Below, one piece after another: positions 13,050 through 24,700 of a DNA stretch of 64,000 nt. Source of the DNA: Girardinichthys multiradiatus (Eukaryota > Chordata > Actinopteri > Cyprinodontiformes > Goodeidae); NCBI RefSeq assembly GCF_021462225.1, contig NC_061801.1, forward strand, positions 6,010,125-6,074,124, in the 5' to 3' direction. A program made the position numbers and the translations under genes. Under the pieces are notes generated by a model. It was given only the letters and a program-made list of their open reading frames with translations, did no database searches and was not told the DNA's origin. Each line of letters opens with the position of its first letter. Position 1 is the first letter of the stretch.

Positions 13050-13220
13050 CTGTTTTTAGCTGTTCGTGTTTTTATTTTGTAGTTGTTTATTTGATTTATT
13101 AAAGGTGTTTGTGTCTTATTGGTCATTTCTATGGGTTTTGTTTCCTTTCAAATCGTATGGACTCATACAGCACTTTGGTCACTTTGAGTGTGAAAAGTGC
13201 TCTATAAATGATTGATTGAA
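13050..13220 (+). repeat. Probable 3' tail of the LINE split by the SINE
   Basis: The stretch ends CAGCACTTTGGTCACTTTG ... GTGCTCTATAAATGATTG at about 13170-13215, the typical 3' end of the fish LINE family whose coding tail lies at 12360-12695. The SINE therefore sits inside the LINE 3' region. The join is inferred, and I could not identify clean target duplications. Confidence 0.5.
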
Positions 13221-13990
13221 ATAGGTTTTACAGTATCTGCAGTGTATAACATAAATAAGGGTTAACAGGTCCAATTAAAAATGAAGTGTCAATCATCTCA
13301 ATGCCGCAAGTGTCCTTCATCTAATCAAAATACACTCATCAGCCACTTTATTAGGTACACCATGGTATCAGGTTGGATTCCATTTTGCCTTCAGAACTGT
13401 CTTAAATCTTCAGGGCATAGATTCAATAAGGTATTTGAAATATTCTTCAGAGATTCATAAAAACATCCCCCACACCATGACACCACCACCACCACCTTGA
13501 ACCTTGACTTGATGCTGAGAGACAGGAACATGCTGAAGGTGGAGAAAGGAAAGGGAGCCAGATTCAGAGCTACAGTCGTGGATTGCCTCTGTCCTAGAGT
13601 GTGACTCAAGTTGCCAGTATAGTATAGAAATCCGAGCCCAACTTCATCATTTAAAAGAACATGGCGCCTCATTCCTTATTATGAGGTTCAAGAAGGGTTG
13701 AGATTTGAGCTGTTTTTTATTGAGGTGGGCGGGTTTTAGGTTGTGTTTGGGCTGGAAACTATCAATCATGATGTGATCGTCTGAAATTAATAAGTTGTAA
13801 TATCTCAGAAACCATTGCAGCACAAACGAACATTTTAACGGCACAAACCAGCAGAAACGAAGCACTAACCTATTTGGCAGATTTTTCTTGTGGGTGGGGT
13901 GTCAGTTTCACTCAGCTGATCCAGCGTTCTCGCGCCCGTTCATGTGCGTGACAGATGCTCCCCTCATTAGGCTGACGCAAAGATGCCTCT
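13221..13990. other. Intergenic DNA upstream of the claudin gene
   Basis: A piece at about 13333-13400 (ACACTCATCAGCCACTTTA) resembles the terminus of a widespread fish DNA transposon. The rest is unassigned. GC content rises after 13900 toward the claudin promoter. Confidence 0.4.
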
Positions 13991-13994
13991 GCCG

Positions 13995-14060
13995 CTGATT
14001 GGCCCAAAGTTTTGTGTTTTGTCTCTTTTTTAAAAGCTGATCCAGCATTAAAGCCTGAGC
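13995..14060 (+). promoter_or_regulatory. Candidate claudin promoter (inverted CCAAT and TATA-like box)
   Basis: An inverted CCAAT box (GATTGGCC, around 13998) lies about 30 bp before a TATA-like TTTTTTAAAAG at about 14026-14036. That puts a start site near 14060 and a leader of about 60 nt before the ATG at 14120. This is read from sequence only. Confidence 0.45.
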
Positions 14061-14119
14061 AGCACGACCAAAGCATATCTCACCTCTCAGGGACCAGCAG
14101 AACGAAGAGAACCACAACC

Positions 14120-14767
14120 ATGTTCGCGGACTGTTTGGAGTCCCTGGGAATGACGCTGTGCGTCGCGGGCTCCCTGTTGGTGATGATCGCCTGCGGGCTT
14201 CCCACGTGGAAAGTGAACGCCTTTATCGAGGGCAACATCGTCGTGGCTCAGACCATATGGGACGGGCTGTGGATGTCCTGCGTGGTGCAGAGCACCGGCC
14301 ACATGCAGTGCAAGATCTACGACTCGGTACTGGCCCTGGCGCAGGACCTGCAGACGGCCCGCGCTCTAACGGTCATCTCCGCCGTGCTGGGGGTCGTGGG
14401 GCTGACCGTCACGGTGGCCGGGGCGCAGTGCACCAATTGCATCAAGGACGACGCAGTGAAAAGGAGGGTGGTGTACGCCGGAGGGATCATCTACATCTTC
14501 TGCGGGCTCTCTGTGCTGGTGCCCATCTGCTGGATTGCCAACAACATCATCGTGGGCTTCCACGACCCGATGGTGCCTCCTGCTCAGAAGAAGGAGATCG
14601 GGGCGTCCATCTACATCGGCTGGGCCGCCGCAGCGCTGCTGCTGTCCGGCGGGACACTGCTGTGCTGCTCCTGCTCCCAAGGAGTCGGTGGCTCCTTTCC
14701 CCTCAAACTGGCTCCCACCAAGATCATCACTGTCAACGGGGAGTTTGACAAAAAGCACTATGTCTAA
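14120..14767 (+). CDS. cldn5: Claudin, claudin-5-like tight-junction protein
   Basis: Single-exon 215-aa claudin, a four-span membrane protein that forms the paracellular barrier at tight junctions. Membrane segments lie at about 8-28, 82-102, 117-140 and 162-184. The first extracellular loop has the family signature: W30, then G49-L50-W51, C54 and C64. The C-terminus ends in YV, a PDZ-binding end for ZO proteins. The WMSCVVQSTGHMQCK block, the AGAQCT segment, the YIFCGL..LVPICW third helix and the DKKHYV tail fit claudin-5 better than claudin-3/4, but the a/b paralogue is undecided. I chose the ATG at 14120 (ACAACCATG context). An in-frame ATG at 14012 would add 36 residues with no claudin similarity, in front of the TATA-like box. 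The intronless structure is usual for this claudin subgroup. Confidence 0.93.
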   Translation: MFADCLESLGMTLCVAGSLLVMIACGLPTWKVNAFIEGNIVVAQTIWDGLWMSCVVQSTGHMQCKIYDSVLALAQDLQTARALTVISAVLGVVGLTVTVAGAQCTNCIKDDAVKRRVVYAGGIIYIFCGLSVLVPICWIANNIIVGFHDPMVPPAQKKEIGASIYIGWAAAALLLSGGTLLCCSCSQGVGGSFPLKLAPTKIITVNGEFDKKHYV

Positions 14768-14794
14768 CCCGACTAGAGCACTCTGTGTGTGTGT

Positions 14795-14825
<31 letters not shown>
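14795..14825 (+). repeat. 31-nt poly-G run in the claudin 3' UTR
   Basis: An uninterrupted run of 31 G residues starts 27 nt after the claudin stop codon, directly after a short (GT)n. A run this long could form G-quadruplexes in DNA and mRNA, is prone to slippage, and its exact length is likely unreliable in any assembly. Confidence 0.9.
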
Positions 14826-14826
<1 letters not shown>

Positions 14827-15188
14827 AGTCTGGGGAGATGCCCATCCATTTTCGCAGGATCGCTGACTGGGAGTTCCGAAGTTCACAGCGACGGTCCTGT
14901 AAAATATGAGTGTTGCTGAGATGAATGTAAATCACTGAGACTCCTCAAGCGGTTTAACCCGCTCTAATCGCATGGCAGCACCGCAGACTGAGGACAATAA
15001 CGAGATAATTATGGCGTAATTAAGACCTGAAATCTGCTGCCACAGAGGAGGCTCGGATCAGGTCAGTCCTGTTAATATGAGGCTCCTCTCATCATGTGTA
15101 CTCATGTTGTGATCAGAAGGAATTGTTGTATTTGAATACATGCACATTTTCTACTGTTTTTGTCATTTTGTACAGATTGTTTTTTCCT

Positions 15189-15194
15189 AATAAA
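15189..15194 (+). terminator. Poly(A) signal of the claudin gene
   Basis: AATAAA lies about 420 nt after the stop codon, the first canonical signal downstream, giving a short 3' UTR that contains the G run. Confidence 0.6.
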
Positions 15195-15199
15195 CAATA

Positions 15200-15850
15200 G
15201 AGTGAAATAACTGTATTTTCTTATTTATGCTTGATGAGAAGGAGACTATTTTGAAAAATCTATTTTGTTTAAAGAAATATTAATTTATAGAAATTACACC
15301 ATCACATCTAGAGAGACATGTGGTACAATATATAAAGGAATTATACCGAGCTCGCCATAATCGCAGGCACCTCTTAAGGAACATGTGTAAAATGTCCCGC
15401 GTGTTTCCTTAACAAATTCACCAGGGATTATTTTAGAAATTAAAATGTAGCTGTAGTATTTTCTTTAAAAACTTTTTAAATTGACCAGGGTGTCTAGGAG
15501 CGTTTAATTAGTAGCATGTGTGTCACAAAGCCACATTTCTATTAGCCCCTCTTTAAAATGGGAAACACAAGAGAACATGCCAGTCAAGTAAGGCAATCGT
15601 ACATTGGTCTTGAGGTAATGGCCACAAAAAATAAACTCAGGGCCATGTCTAGCTTAAACATAGAAAGCTGCTTCCAGGGTTTAAGCTAAAATCAGAAGTA
15701 ACATGCAAGTGCAATGAGATAAAAAAATACTATCTTCTATATTCCCCCCCCCCCCTCTTACTCTCTTTCATCCAGTTGTGCAGTTCAGTTTCCTGGGGAA
15801 GCCACACCAACACTATCAAAGTCAACATCTAAGATGTTTGCATATGCCTA
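15200..15850. other. Intergenic DNA, nothing assignable
   Basis: AT-rich sequence with a short poly-C tract at about 15744-15756. No exon or transposon end was recognised. Confidence 0.4.
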
Positions 15851-15859
15851 CATGTCGTA

Positions 15860-16450
15860 AATAGTGGCTTTCAAAAGTCTACACAGCCCTGCTAAAACCC
15901 CAGGAGTTTGGAATCAAATGAAAAGCTTTTATTTTATTTTTTTTTTAAAGCCTGGAGGTTCAAAACCCCAAGGCTTCTGCCAGAGAGCCAATGATGAAGA
16001 GGGGGTTTATTTTTCAGGATCACGGTGAGTCCAGGCATACATCCAAATTCATGAAAGAATGACTTCACTGGAGGAAACTAAATGTTTTGGAATGGCATAG
16101 TTAGTGTCCAGTACTCAATCTGACACAAAATCAACAGGGTTTATCTGAAGAAAGCTGGGGACAAAACATCTGAAAGATCCAGAGAAGCTGTGCGAGGCAG
16201 AGTGGACAAATACTCTCAAGTCAAGATGTAAATAACTGATAAACTCTCTCCAAAGAAGACTGAATGCTGAACGTGCATCAGTAAAGTGTTATTTTAAGAG
16301 CGCATACTCATACAACTAGCTTATTGCATCATTTTATTGATTTGTTTTATATTTTCCTTGTAAAACATTTATTTTCTAATTGAACTGTACAGGTTTTATT
16401 TATTTACATAATAAAAACCAAGTATTTGAACAGGGATGTGTAGATTTATG
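15860..16450 (+). mobile_element. Decayed Tc1-like element
   Basis: The start (TCAAAAGTCTACACAGCCCT near 15872), the interior ATCCAAATTCATGAAAGAATG (16040-16061) and the end (AAGTATTTGAACAGGGATGTGTAGA near 16420-16445) recall an internally deleted Tc1 family carrying TGTGTAGACTTTTGA-type termini. No transposase frame is left. This is recognition by eye only. Confidence 0.45.
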
Positions 16451-17009
16451 AGAGCCAGAGCATATCCTCTGTTAGAAAGTGTTTTTTAATTATGAGAAAT
16501 AAAAAACTGCTCTAAAAGAGTCAGCTTCTGGCTCATACGCACCACCTTCTTAGTCACTTTCAGAAATCCCCTAAAAACCCATGTTTTACAGAAGGTCCTT
16601 ACTGACCAAAAAGTTGAACATTCAGTTAAAATGATTTGTTTGAATTGCTGGAGCATTCAGGAGCCAGTTAGCAATGCGTGAAGGCAGCAGGCGCCTTGTA
16701 GATGCATTAGACACTGGTCTAGAGTCAGTCGAGTGACTGCAGTACACACCAACTCGAATCTGTGACTTCTACTACTAGCCCAAAGGTTTAGGGGTCAACG
16801 GATCGACTTCAATCGTCCAAGCAGCCTTGGTAACGCCACACATTGCACCAAGAAAGATGGAAGCCATCTCAGGCCTGGCTTAGAAGTGCTGATCAAACGA
16901 GGCTTTGGAGAAAACAAATGTAGCAGTAAACAGTAAGGAGCAAATGAGGCCACGCAATGTAAAGCTACACAGATACACCAAATAATCCAGAAATATGAAG
17001 AAACTTGAG

Positions 17010-17515
17010 AAAAGTATTCACACCCCTTGAAAATTTTCACATTGTCAAGTTACCCTCACAAACGTCAATGTATTTTGTTAGGATTTTATAGGACAGATCA
17101 ACACAATGTAGTGCATAATTATGAAATAGAAGGAAGATGACTCTTGGTTTTCTATATTTTTTAGAAATATAAATCTGCAGCCCCCTTTACTTTAAACCGA
17201 TCACCTTCAGGAGTAATTAGTAAATATATAAATAAAATATACAAATTCCAAGCTTTGGACATTTCACACAGCACCGTTCACCTAAACTGAGACCAGGTAG
17301 GGAGAGCATTAATCAGAGAAGCAACCAAGAGGCCCATGGTAACTCTGGAGGAGCAGCAGAGAACAGCGGCTCAGGTGGGACAATCTGCTTCTACAAAGTA
17401 TTGACTCAGTGGGGTTAAATAAAGGGACATGGCACACTTTTCAGATTTTTATGTCCGAAATGTTGAAAACCGGCTATTATTTTACTTCTACTTCAAATTT
17501 ATGCACTACGTCTGT
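17010..17515 (+). mobile_element. Internally deleted Tc1-like transposon
   Basis: The left terminus (ATTCACACCCCTTG at 17015 onward) and the right part (TTTTCAGATTTTTATGTC near 17440) are Tc1-like. Between them a transposase fragment survives on the + strand: CAGGTAGGGAGAGCATTAAT...GCCCATGGTAACTCTGGAGG at 17293-17350, the helix-turn-helix linker region, followed by loss of the catalytic domain. The same segment is found inverted at 7400-7450. Confidence 0.65.
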
Positions 17516-18160
17516 CCCAATAAAATCCACCCGTCTTGGAACAGCATTAGTGCGAAAACCTAAAAACAACCTGCCACATCCTATAAGCCTATAGCGAACT
17601 TTCAGGGACTTGGTCACTATAAATGCATGTGTTACAGCTGTTGTTTGTATGTGAAATAAGGGAAATAAATAAGACTATTACACTGAGGTAAGAGTCATCG
17701 GGTCCTTGGTTCACACACCCTGCCAGCACAGTAAACAAGCAGCTACATCGAACAATGCTCCCTATCGTCAGCACAATCAGCAGGGAGTCATTCCAGCATC
17801 CGGAATCTTGGCCTAGATCTGGAACTGCCAAGCAATCAGAGCCCTCACGTGGAGTAATGGAGGGGAAAGGAGTACGCAGGGCGCACACACATACACACAC
17901 ACACAGAGCCAGGACAACAAAGCAGGCAGCAGATTGCAGATTGCTGCTCCATCACATTTCAAACTGAAGCTGGTGGGTTTCAGGTTTTTTTCCTTTTTTA
18001 TTTTTCTTTTAACATCTGACCACAATAAATTACCATCAAATATGTACATGTTGAGCGCTGAAAGCTGTGAAGCAGACACATGGTGTATCATCACACACCT
18101 TCATGTAATGAACCAAAACTGTTTAAATCAGACCATCTTTAACACAGCTACCCGTTAGCC
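17516..18160. other. Region downstream of acads
   Basis: No coding exon recognised. TTTATT at about 17997-18002 is an AATAAA on the minus strand and could end the acads transcript with a 3' UTR of roughly 740 nt; this is tentative. Confidence 0.35.
17881..17907. repeat. (CA)n microsatellite
   Basis: Short, slightly interrupted CA repeat. Confidence 0.8.
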
Positions 18161-18742
18161 ACCCCGAGAACTAAACATTCTGATCATCTGCAAGTGTGAT
18201 CACAGTGGGCTCATTACACAATCAGTCCTGAATGCAGAAATGGGTCAAGATGCACGAAGGCACTCTGTAGCCCCCTGGTGGTTGAACTCCTGAATGGTAC
18301 ATGATGAGCAGTTCTTGTTTCAGCAGGGCTTTGAAGGATTTGTTACAGCAGATTAAAACACACCCACAACACGGTGCAAGGATTCTGAGAAAACTTTACA
18401 AAGTCAACATATGAAGGAAACATCTATGTTAAAAGCTTCAACAACTACATTTAACATTTGACTCAAAGAAGATCAGCCTTGGAGAAATTATGCCCGATTT
18501 TAAATGTGTGAGAACTGGCCAGAAAAACCTAGAGGTCTGATTTCCTCTAGGTCGAAGGCAGTGAGGATTTGTTTCAGTTAATGCCAGAATTTCTTGCAGA
18601 CATGAGACTGTTGAGGTCTTGCTGGTTTACGACCCCCTGAAGGTTCTCTTCAAGCCTCAGCATAAAGGCCTTGTTCCACTGAAGAAAGTATAAAAACTGA
18701 ATTTCATCCAGAATTAAGGGTCTGTGTTGTGCAAAGCCACAT

Positions 18743-21700
18743 CTATGACTGGTATTCCTTCAGTATCTGGCCAGCGATGACCAGCCTCTGGATCTCACTG
18801 GTGCCCTCGTAGATCTCTGTGATGCGAGCGTCGCGGTAGTGTCTTTCGGCGGGCATGTCCGTCACATAACCCATCCCGCCCAGAATCTGAATGGCCTGAT
18901 TCAGAATGCAAAACAGGACAAACAAGACATTAATCTGGTCGCTGCTTTGGTTATGTTTGAGTCCTCTATTGTTCATGTGTTTTGTTACCTGATGTGAGCA
19001 GAAAGTGGCAGCCTCAGATGCTGCCAGTTTGGCCATGGCTGCTTCCTGTAGTAAAAGATGATCAGAGTTCATGTCCATCACTCCAAAAGTAGAATAAAAC
19101 CTAAAGGTGTTGTCTTACAGAGGTTTCCCTCACCACAATTCATCCATGCACCCAAATGCACTGAGGAGGTCTGAGGTAGTCATGATTCACCAAGGACTGG
19201 GTGCAGGAAACGCCAGAGAAACCAACGACTCTGTTTTTGTTCATCAAGTGAATCATGTAACAAGATTCAACGATGGTCAGCTCTTTATTTCATGCAAGCA
19301 ACATTTGGTTCCTAAAAGCTGCACCAGTTTGACCGAGGACACATGGATGTTGCGCTACAACAGTGCAAATATATGTGCATCTAGTCATGTCTGTCAAAGC
19401 CTGCTGGTGGAGTTTTCTCATAAAGCTTTTTTCTAAGTCAGATAAGTGACCTTCATCAGCCTAGGGCTGGAATTGGTGGGAACCGCAGGAGTTGGAGAGG
19501 GAAAATGACCGACAGGGCGATCAAAAACAGAACATTACCAGGTCTGGTGATGTTTCCGGAACAATACAGAATTATAGGAGATAATTGCTGCAATACAGTT
19601 GGGACTAAGAGCAAAGGACAAAAAATAGTGCATGAATTCACTGAATGAATTTACTCTGGAAATAAAACTTGTTTTGAATGTTCAATCTGTTCCATACATT
19701 GTACAGAGGGGCAGGATGGAGAAATCTAAGCTTTAAAACTGAGGCAGTGGTTCACCTTAGTAAAGGGTTTCTTTGCATCTCGAAGCAGTGAAGCTTTCCA
19801 GGTGAGCAGGCGAGCACTCTCTATAGCCACGGCCATGTCCGCCAGTTTAAACTGGATGATGCAAAGACAAAGAAAAACAGTTAACATTAACCACTTTTAT
19901 TCACTCTGAAGGATTAGCTTTGTCATGATGGGGCCCACTGTGGAGATGATGACTAATGATAACTGAGATGGACGGTTCTGTATTTAAAATCCCTTCAATG
20001 TAACTGGTGATACAAATTGAACTGAAATTAATCATACTGAGCTCAATATTAGCTTCCCTTCAACAGCAAGTCAAGTATAAAGTTCAGTTTAAGCACAGCT
20101 TGCCTTACCTGTATGGCCTGCAGCTTGCCGATGGGCGCTCCAAATGCAGTCCGCTTGTGTGCGTAGTCGGCGGCGCAGTCCAGGGAAGCCTGAGCGATGC
20201 CGAGAGCCTGGGATGCGATGCCGATCCGTCCGCTGTCTAGGGTTTGCTGAAGGACACAGATCGTTCATGCAGCTTTGTCAGACGTAAGCACAGACTTCAC
20301 GTGTAAACGCAACCAGGAGACATGTATGCATGTTCCTGACATTTAGAGAACTCTGGAGATTAATCTGGAAACCCAGCTTGAGATGGGGTTTTTTTTCACG
20401 GCAAAATAATATGTTAGAAAACCAAATGTGTCCATGGAGGATCGTTTTTCTAATATTATGTGATTGTAGTGCAAAATACTGACCGATCATAGGAAGAAAA
20501 AGTGAGACTTTCAGCTGCTTCCCTTCAACACCACTAGGTTTCATACAACCCCTTCATGCTCGGTTCTAGATATAACAGAAGGCTAACGCTGACGATGTGC
20601 CCATCAGAGAGACAAACACTAAGAAACCAGAGCAGAAGTAGGACTCTATCTAAATGTGGGCAGAATTTCATGTTGTTTCCAATAATATGTATGTGACAAC
20701 CGTCATCACTGGTGTTGCACATAACAAGCCCACTGGATCCACCGCTAACTATATTTATTCACATTACATGTTGGACAGAGCTAAAGAGATCCCTGCTTAA
20801 ACTTTGAAACATTTATCATTTATGATTATGAACAATTTTTTTTAACATGTATAAAATTGACCAAACCTCAGCTTGGTGTAAGAAATTTCTCTAATAATTT
20901 CTCTAACTGAACGGAGGGTGAGAATAGAGTAAATAATACAATCTGTAAATATCATTTAAAATACGTTTGTGCAGTTGAGGCTAATGGCTTGTTAAATTTG
21001 GACTATGTGAGGCACTAATTGTTGCACTGATGCATCCATTAGTGTCACAATTACAACTTTGGGTATGCGACTTAAGCTTTTATATTCATTTGAAAAGAAG
21101 TTGGCCAGAAAGACAGAACCAAAACAATGGTGTTCCCATGTCCAAATCTGCCACCATCTGCTTCCTGTTTTACCTGCATCCAGTTTAAATCCTCTGCAGA
21201 AGGAAACTGTATCCCAGGCTGTATCATAGAGAACAATTATTGTGCAGAAACAGCAAACAACCAGCCAGTGATTCTGGTCACCACCGTAGAGTTGCTACTA
21301 CTAGAGGATGCTTTAAAATACCATAGCAATCTTGAATCCAGCACCGCGTGGGCCCAACATGTTGTTTAGTGGGATTCTGCAGTCCTCCAGTATGATGTTT
21401 GCAGTGGACGAGGCTCTAATGCCCAGCTTGTCCTCCTTTTTCCCCAGAGAAAGTCCAGGATGTGGCATGGGGATCAGGAAGGTGCTGATTCCCTGGGGAC
21501 ACGGAGGAGAGAAACAGTTAACAGACACTACTCGGATTCTTCCTCCCTGCAGACAGAGCAGCAGAGTGCTCTATGCCATGCCTTGTGTTTGAGCTTCTTG
21601 TCTGTGGTGGCGAACACGACCGTAGCGGAGGCGTCCCAGCAATTGGTGATCCAGGCTTTGGTTCCGTTCAGCACCCACTCCTCTCCCTCCTGACAGGCCA

Positions 21701-24700
21701 CGGTGGAGGCAGCGCCAGCATCACTGCCATTACCTGAGTTTTAGGTTAACATAATTAAATCACTGCATTTCATCTGGGTGAAACAGACCACAGTCAAAAA
21801 GTAAGTACACTGTCTTTCAGTTCCATGGTTTCACATGTCAGGACATGTTAATATTCATCAGGTCTGAAACACATTCTGAAGGTTCTGAAATCTAATCTCA
21901 AGTGTAAAAAACTGACTCTGGAGTTACTTCTAATAAACAAATAAGCAGCTACAATTTAAAAGCCGAGTGTGAAAGAAGTACACCAGTCATTTAAAAGCAC
22001 AGCAGCAATAATTAGCTTTTTTTCGGTCCCACCACAGCATCTCAATCAGGATGAGGTGTGGACTTTGAGAGGTCCACATAGACTCTCTCGGCTGTGCTGC
22101 TGTGTTTATGATCATGGTCCTGCTGACCCGTTTCAGATGAAGCTTTAGCTTTTTGAAATGCATGGCCCCGTGCTTCACGGCTGGTATGAGGCATTTGTGG
22201 TGATATGCTACGTTTGCTTTTCACTTAAGATGGCGCTGTAGATTCTGACCAAGCATCTCTACTACTGACTAATCTGTCCAGAACCACACCGTTCCAGACA
22301 CCTTGTGGTTTATCCAGATGCAACATTGTGAACCTAAGTTATGCTGCCATATTGTTATAGAGGGAAGATGCTTCCTCCCAATAAGCCATAATTCAGTTTA
22401 ACTCAGTCTTTGTTTAATTGTACTGTCACAACCTTTTTGGATCTAAAATGAGGCCTGGGGAGTGTGACATGGAGCTCTTGGGTTTTTTTATTTGTATTTT
22501 TTCTGAAGACTGTACATTCTGTCCTGAGGGTGAATTTGCTGGGATCTTTCTAACTGTAAAAGTAACCGAACTCAAATTGTTTGGAAACCCTTCCCAAAAC
22601 TCTGGCCAGCAACAATTGGTTCTCTGCTGTTGTCTTTCCTGCTTGGCATCGTCTGAACAGACCTGTATGCTGCCTTAACAGCAGTGATTACACTGAGGAT
22701 GATCAACTGTGATTGGTCAGCAGCTCCTGGCAGCTTCCTTCTTTCCTAAAGGAGCAGCAAGGGCTTACTTAGTTTTTCACCTTTCATTTTAACTTCATCT
22801 GTATTCAATAAATGTGTTCACGTTTTTCGACACTTGAAGTTAGATTTATATAATTTTCCAACCTGTTAAAAAGGCGATGTTTTTAAATTATGTTGTGATA
22901 GACAGAACCCTACAACTAAAGGAGGGTGTACCTTCTTTTTACCATGACTTCATGAGCTAAGACCTAAAACTGCCTTGCAAAACTTCTGCAGTTCAGCTTA
23001 CGATAAAAAAAAAAAAAATGCATTTATGTCTCTTGCACAGTTGCATCACCGTTCTTTGTCTGTGCTTGATGAAACACTCAGATGCTGCAGAAAGAGAAGA
23101 ACCTAAGGTTACCTGGCTCGCTGAGGGCAAAGCAGCCCACCTTCTCTCCAGTAGTGAAGGGGGTGATCCATTGCTTCTTCTGCTCTTCTGTACCAAACTT
23201 CAGAACTGGTCCGATGTAGAGAGACTGAGAACCACAGTGACACAGTGGGCCATGAGAACAAAAGTCCCAACATTAGACCAATTCTTTCTAACTTGGTCCT
23301 TCATGCCGACAGGTTGGACCTACATTGTTAACAGAGACCACGACGCCCGTGCTAGCACAGCCTCTGCTTATTTCCTCCATCGCCAGACTGTAAGCCAGGC
23401 AGTCCATCCCTGCTCCACCAAGCTCCTCTGGGACCTCCATGGCCATCACACCCATCGCCCCCAACTCCTTTACCTGAACAAGCAAAGCAACGTTCACTGT
23501 GATGTTTCTCATAGTTCATATCCAAAAGTAAGACACAAATTCCTTGAGTGTCATGGAAAAGTAAGTGCCCCCAAACAGATTTCCTCTTTTCTGTCACACT
23601 TAAGGATTCAGATCAGTCTAATTTTAATGTCAGACTATAATCAGCTGGGTAGTTTTAAATGATAATTTCATTAATTAGGCTAAGAAAGCAATCCAAACCA
23701 TCCTGATCCTGTGTAAAGAAGGTTCCTGCCCCCTTTAAATTAGTGAACTTTGATTAATCACTAAAACCCCAAATGCAGAAAACACGGACCAGTGGTGAAC
23801 CTTCCCAGGAGGGCCTGCCCCATCAAATTTACTCCTGGAGGTTCCAAAAGAACCCAGAACATCTAAAGCTCTGCAGACCTCAGCTCAGATCAGATCAGAG
23901 TTCATGATTTAACAATAAGAAAGAAAATGGCCTCCATGGGGGAGTTCCAAGGCCAACACCGCTGCTGACCAGAAACAATTCAAAGACTTATTTCACATTT
24001 GTTTAATAACCTCCTGATGATCCCTGAGAATTTTGGGAAAATATTCTGTATTTTCACCCAATGACTGCTGGAGAAAGGCACCAGCCCCCCGGCGACCCTG
24101 CATGGATAAGTGGGACAGACAATGGATGGATGGATGAATCCTGTTACAGTTGATATAAAACCAACACAGCATTTCAGAAAAGAACATCATGCCAACATGG
24201 TGGTGGTACAGTGATGGTCTGGGGCTGCTCTGCTTCTTCAGGACCTGGGCAGCTTGCGGAAGAATATTTAACCATTTGTTCTTTAGCGTGAGCACAAGCG
24301 CACTTGGATTTTACATCAGGACAATGATCTGAAGCATACCTCTGGATGGGGTAAATTAAAGTTTTTTAGAGGCCTAGTCCAAGTCCGAACCTAAATATAG
24401 TTGCTATGGCATGACTCTAAACAGACCGTTCATGCTTGAAACTCCTTCGGTGGGGCTGAATCAAAATAATTCTGCAAAGAAGAGTGGGCCACAATTCCTC
24501 TATTGTGTTGTAAAAAACTCATTTCCAGTTATTGATGACAACACTTGATGACAGGCGTTGCCACTAAGGGTGGGACGGCCATTTTGTAGGTTCAGATCCT
24601 TTAGGTTATTTTTCACATGGGACCCGGTTGGTTTGGGTTGTTTTTTTCTGAATAAATTATTTGAAAACAGCTTTTTGTATTTAATCAGGTAATCCTTATC

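Noticed and set aside
14012..14119. Upstream in-frame ATG extending the claudin by 36 residues
   Set aside because: It would precede the TATA-like box, and the added residues have no claudin similarity; claudins begin just before the first membrane helix.
14087..14935. Several other open frames overlapping the claudin on both strands
   Set aside because: Shadows of a GC-rich coding exon.
23018..23662. 214-codon + strand frame
   Set aside because: Antisense to acads exons 3 and 4, which are fixed by protein similarity and splice sites.
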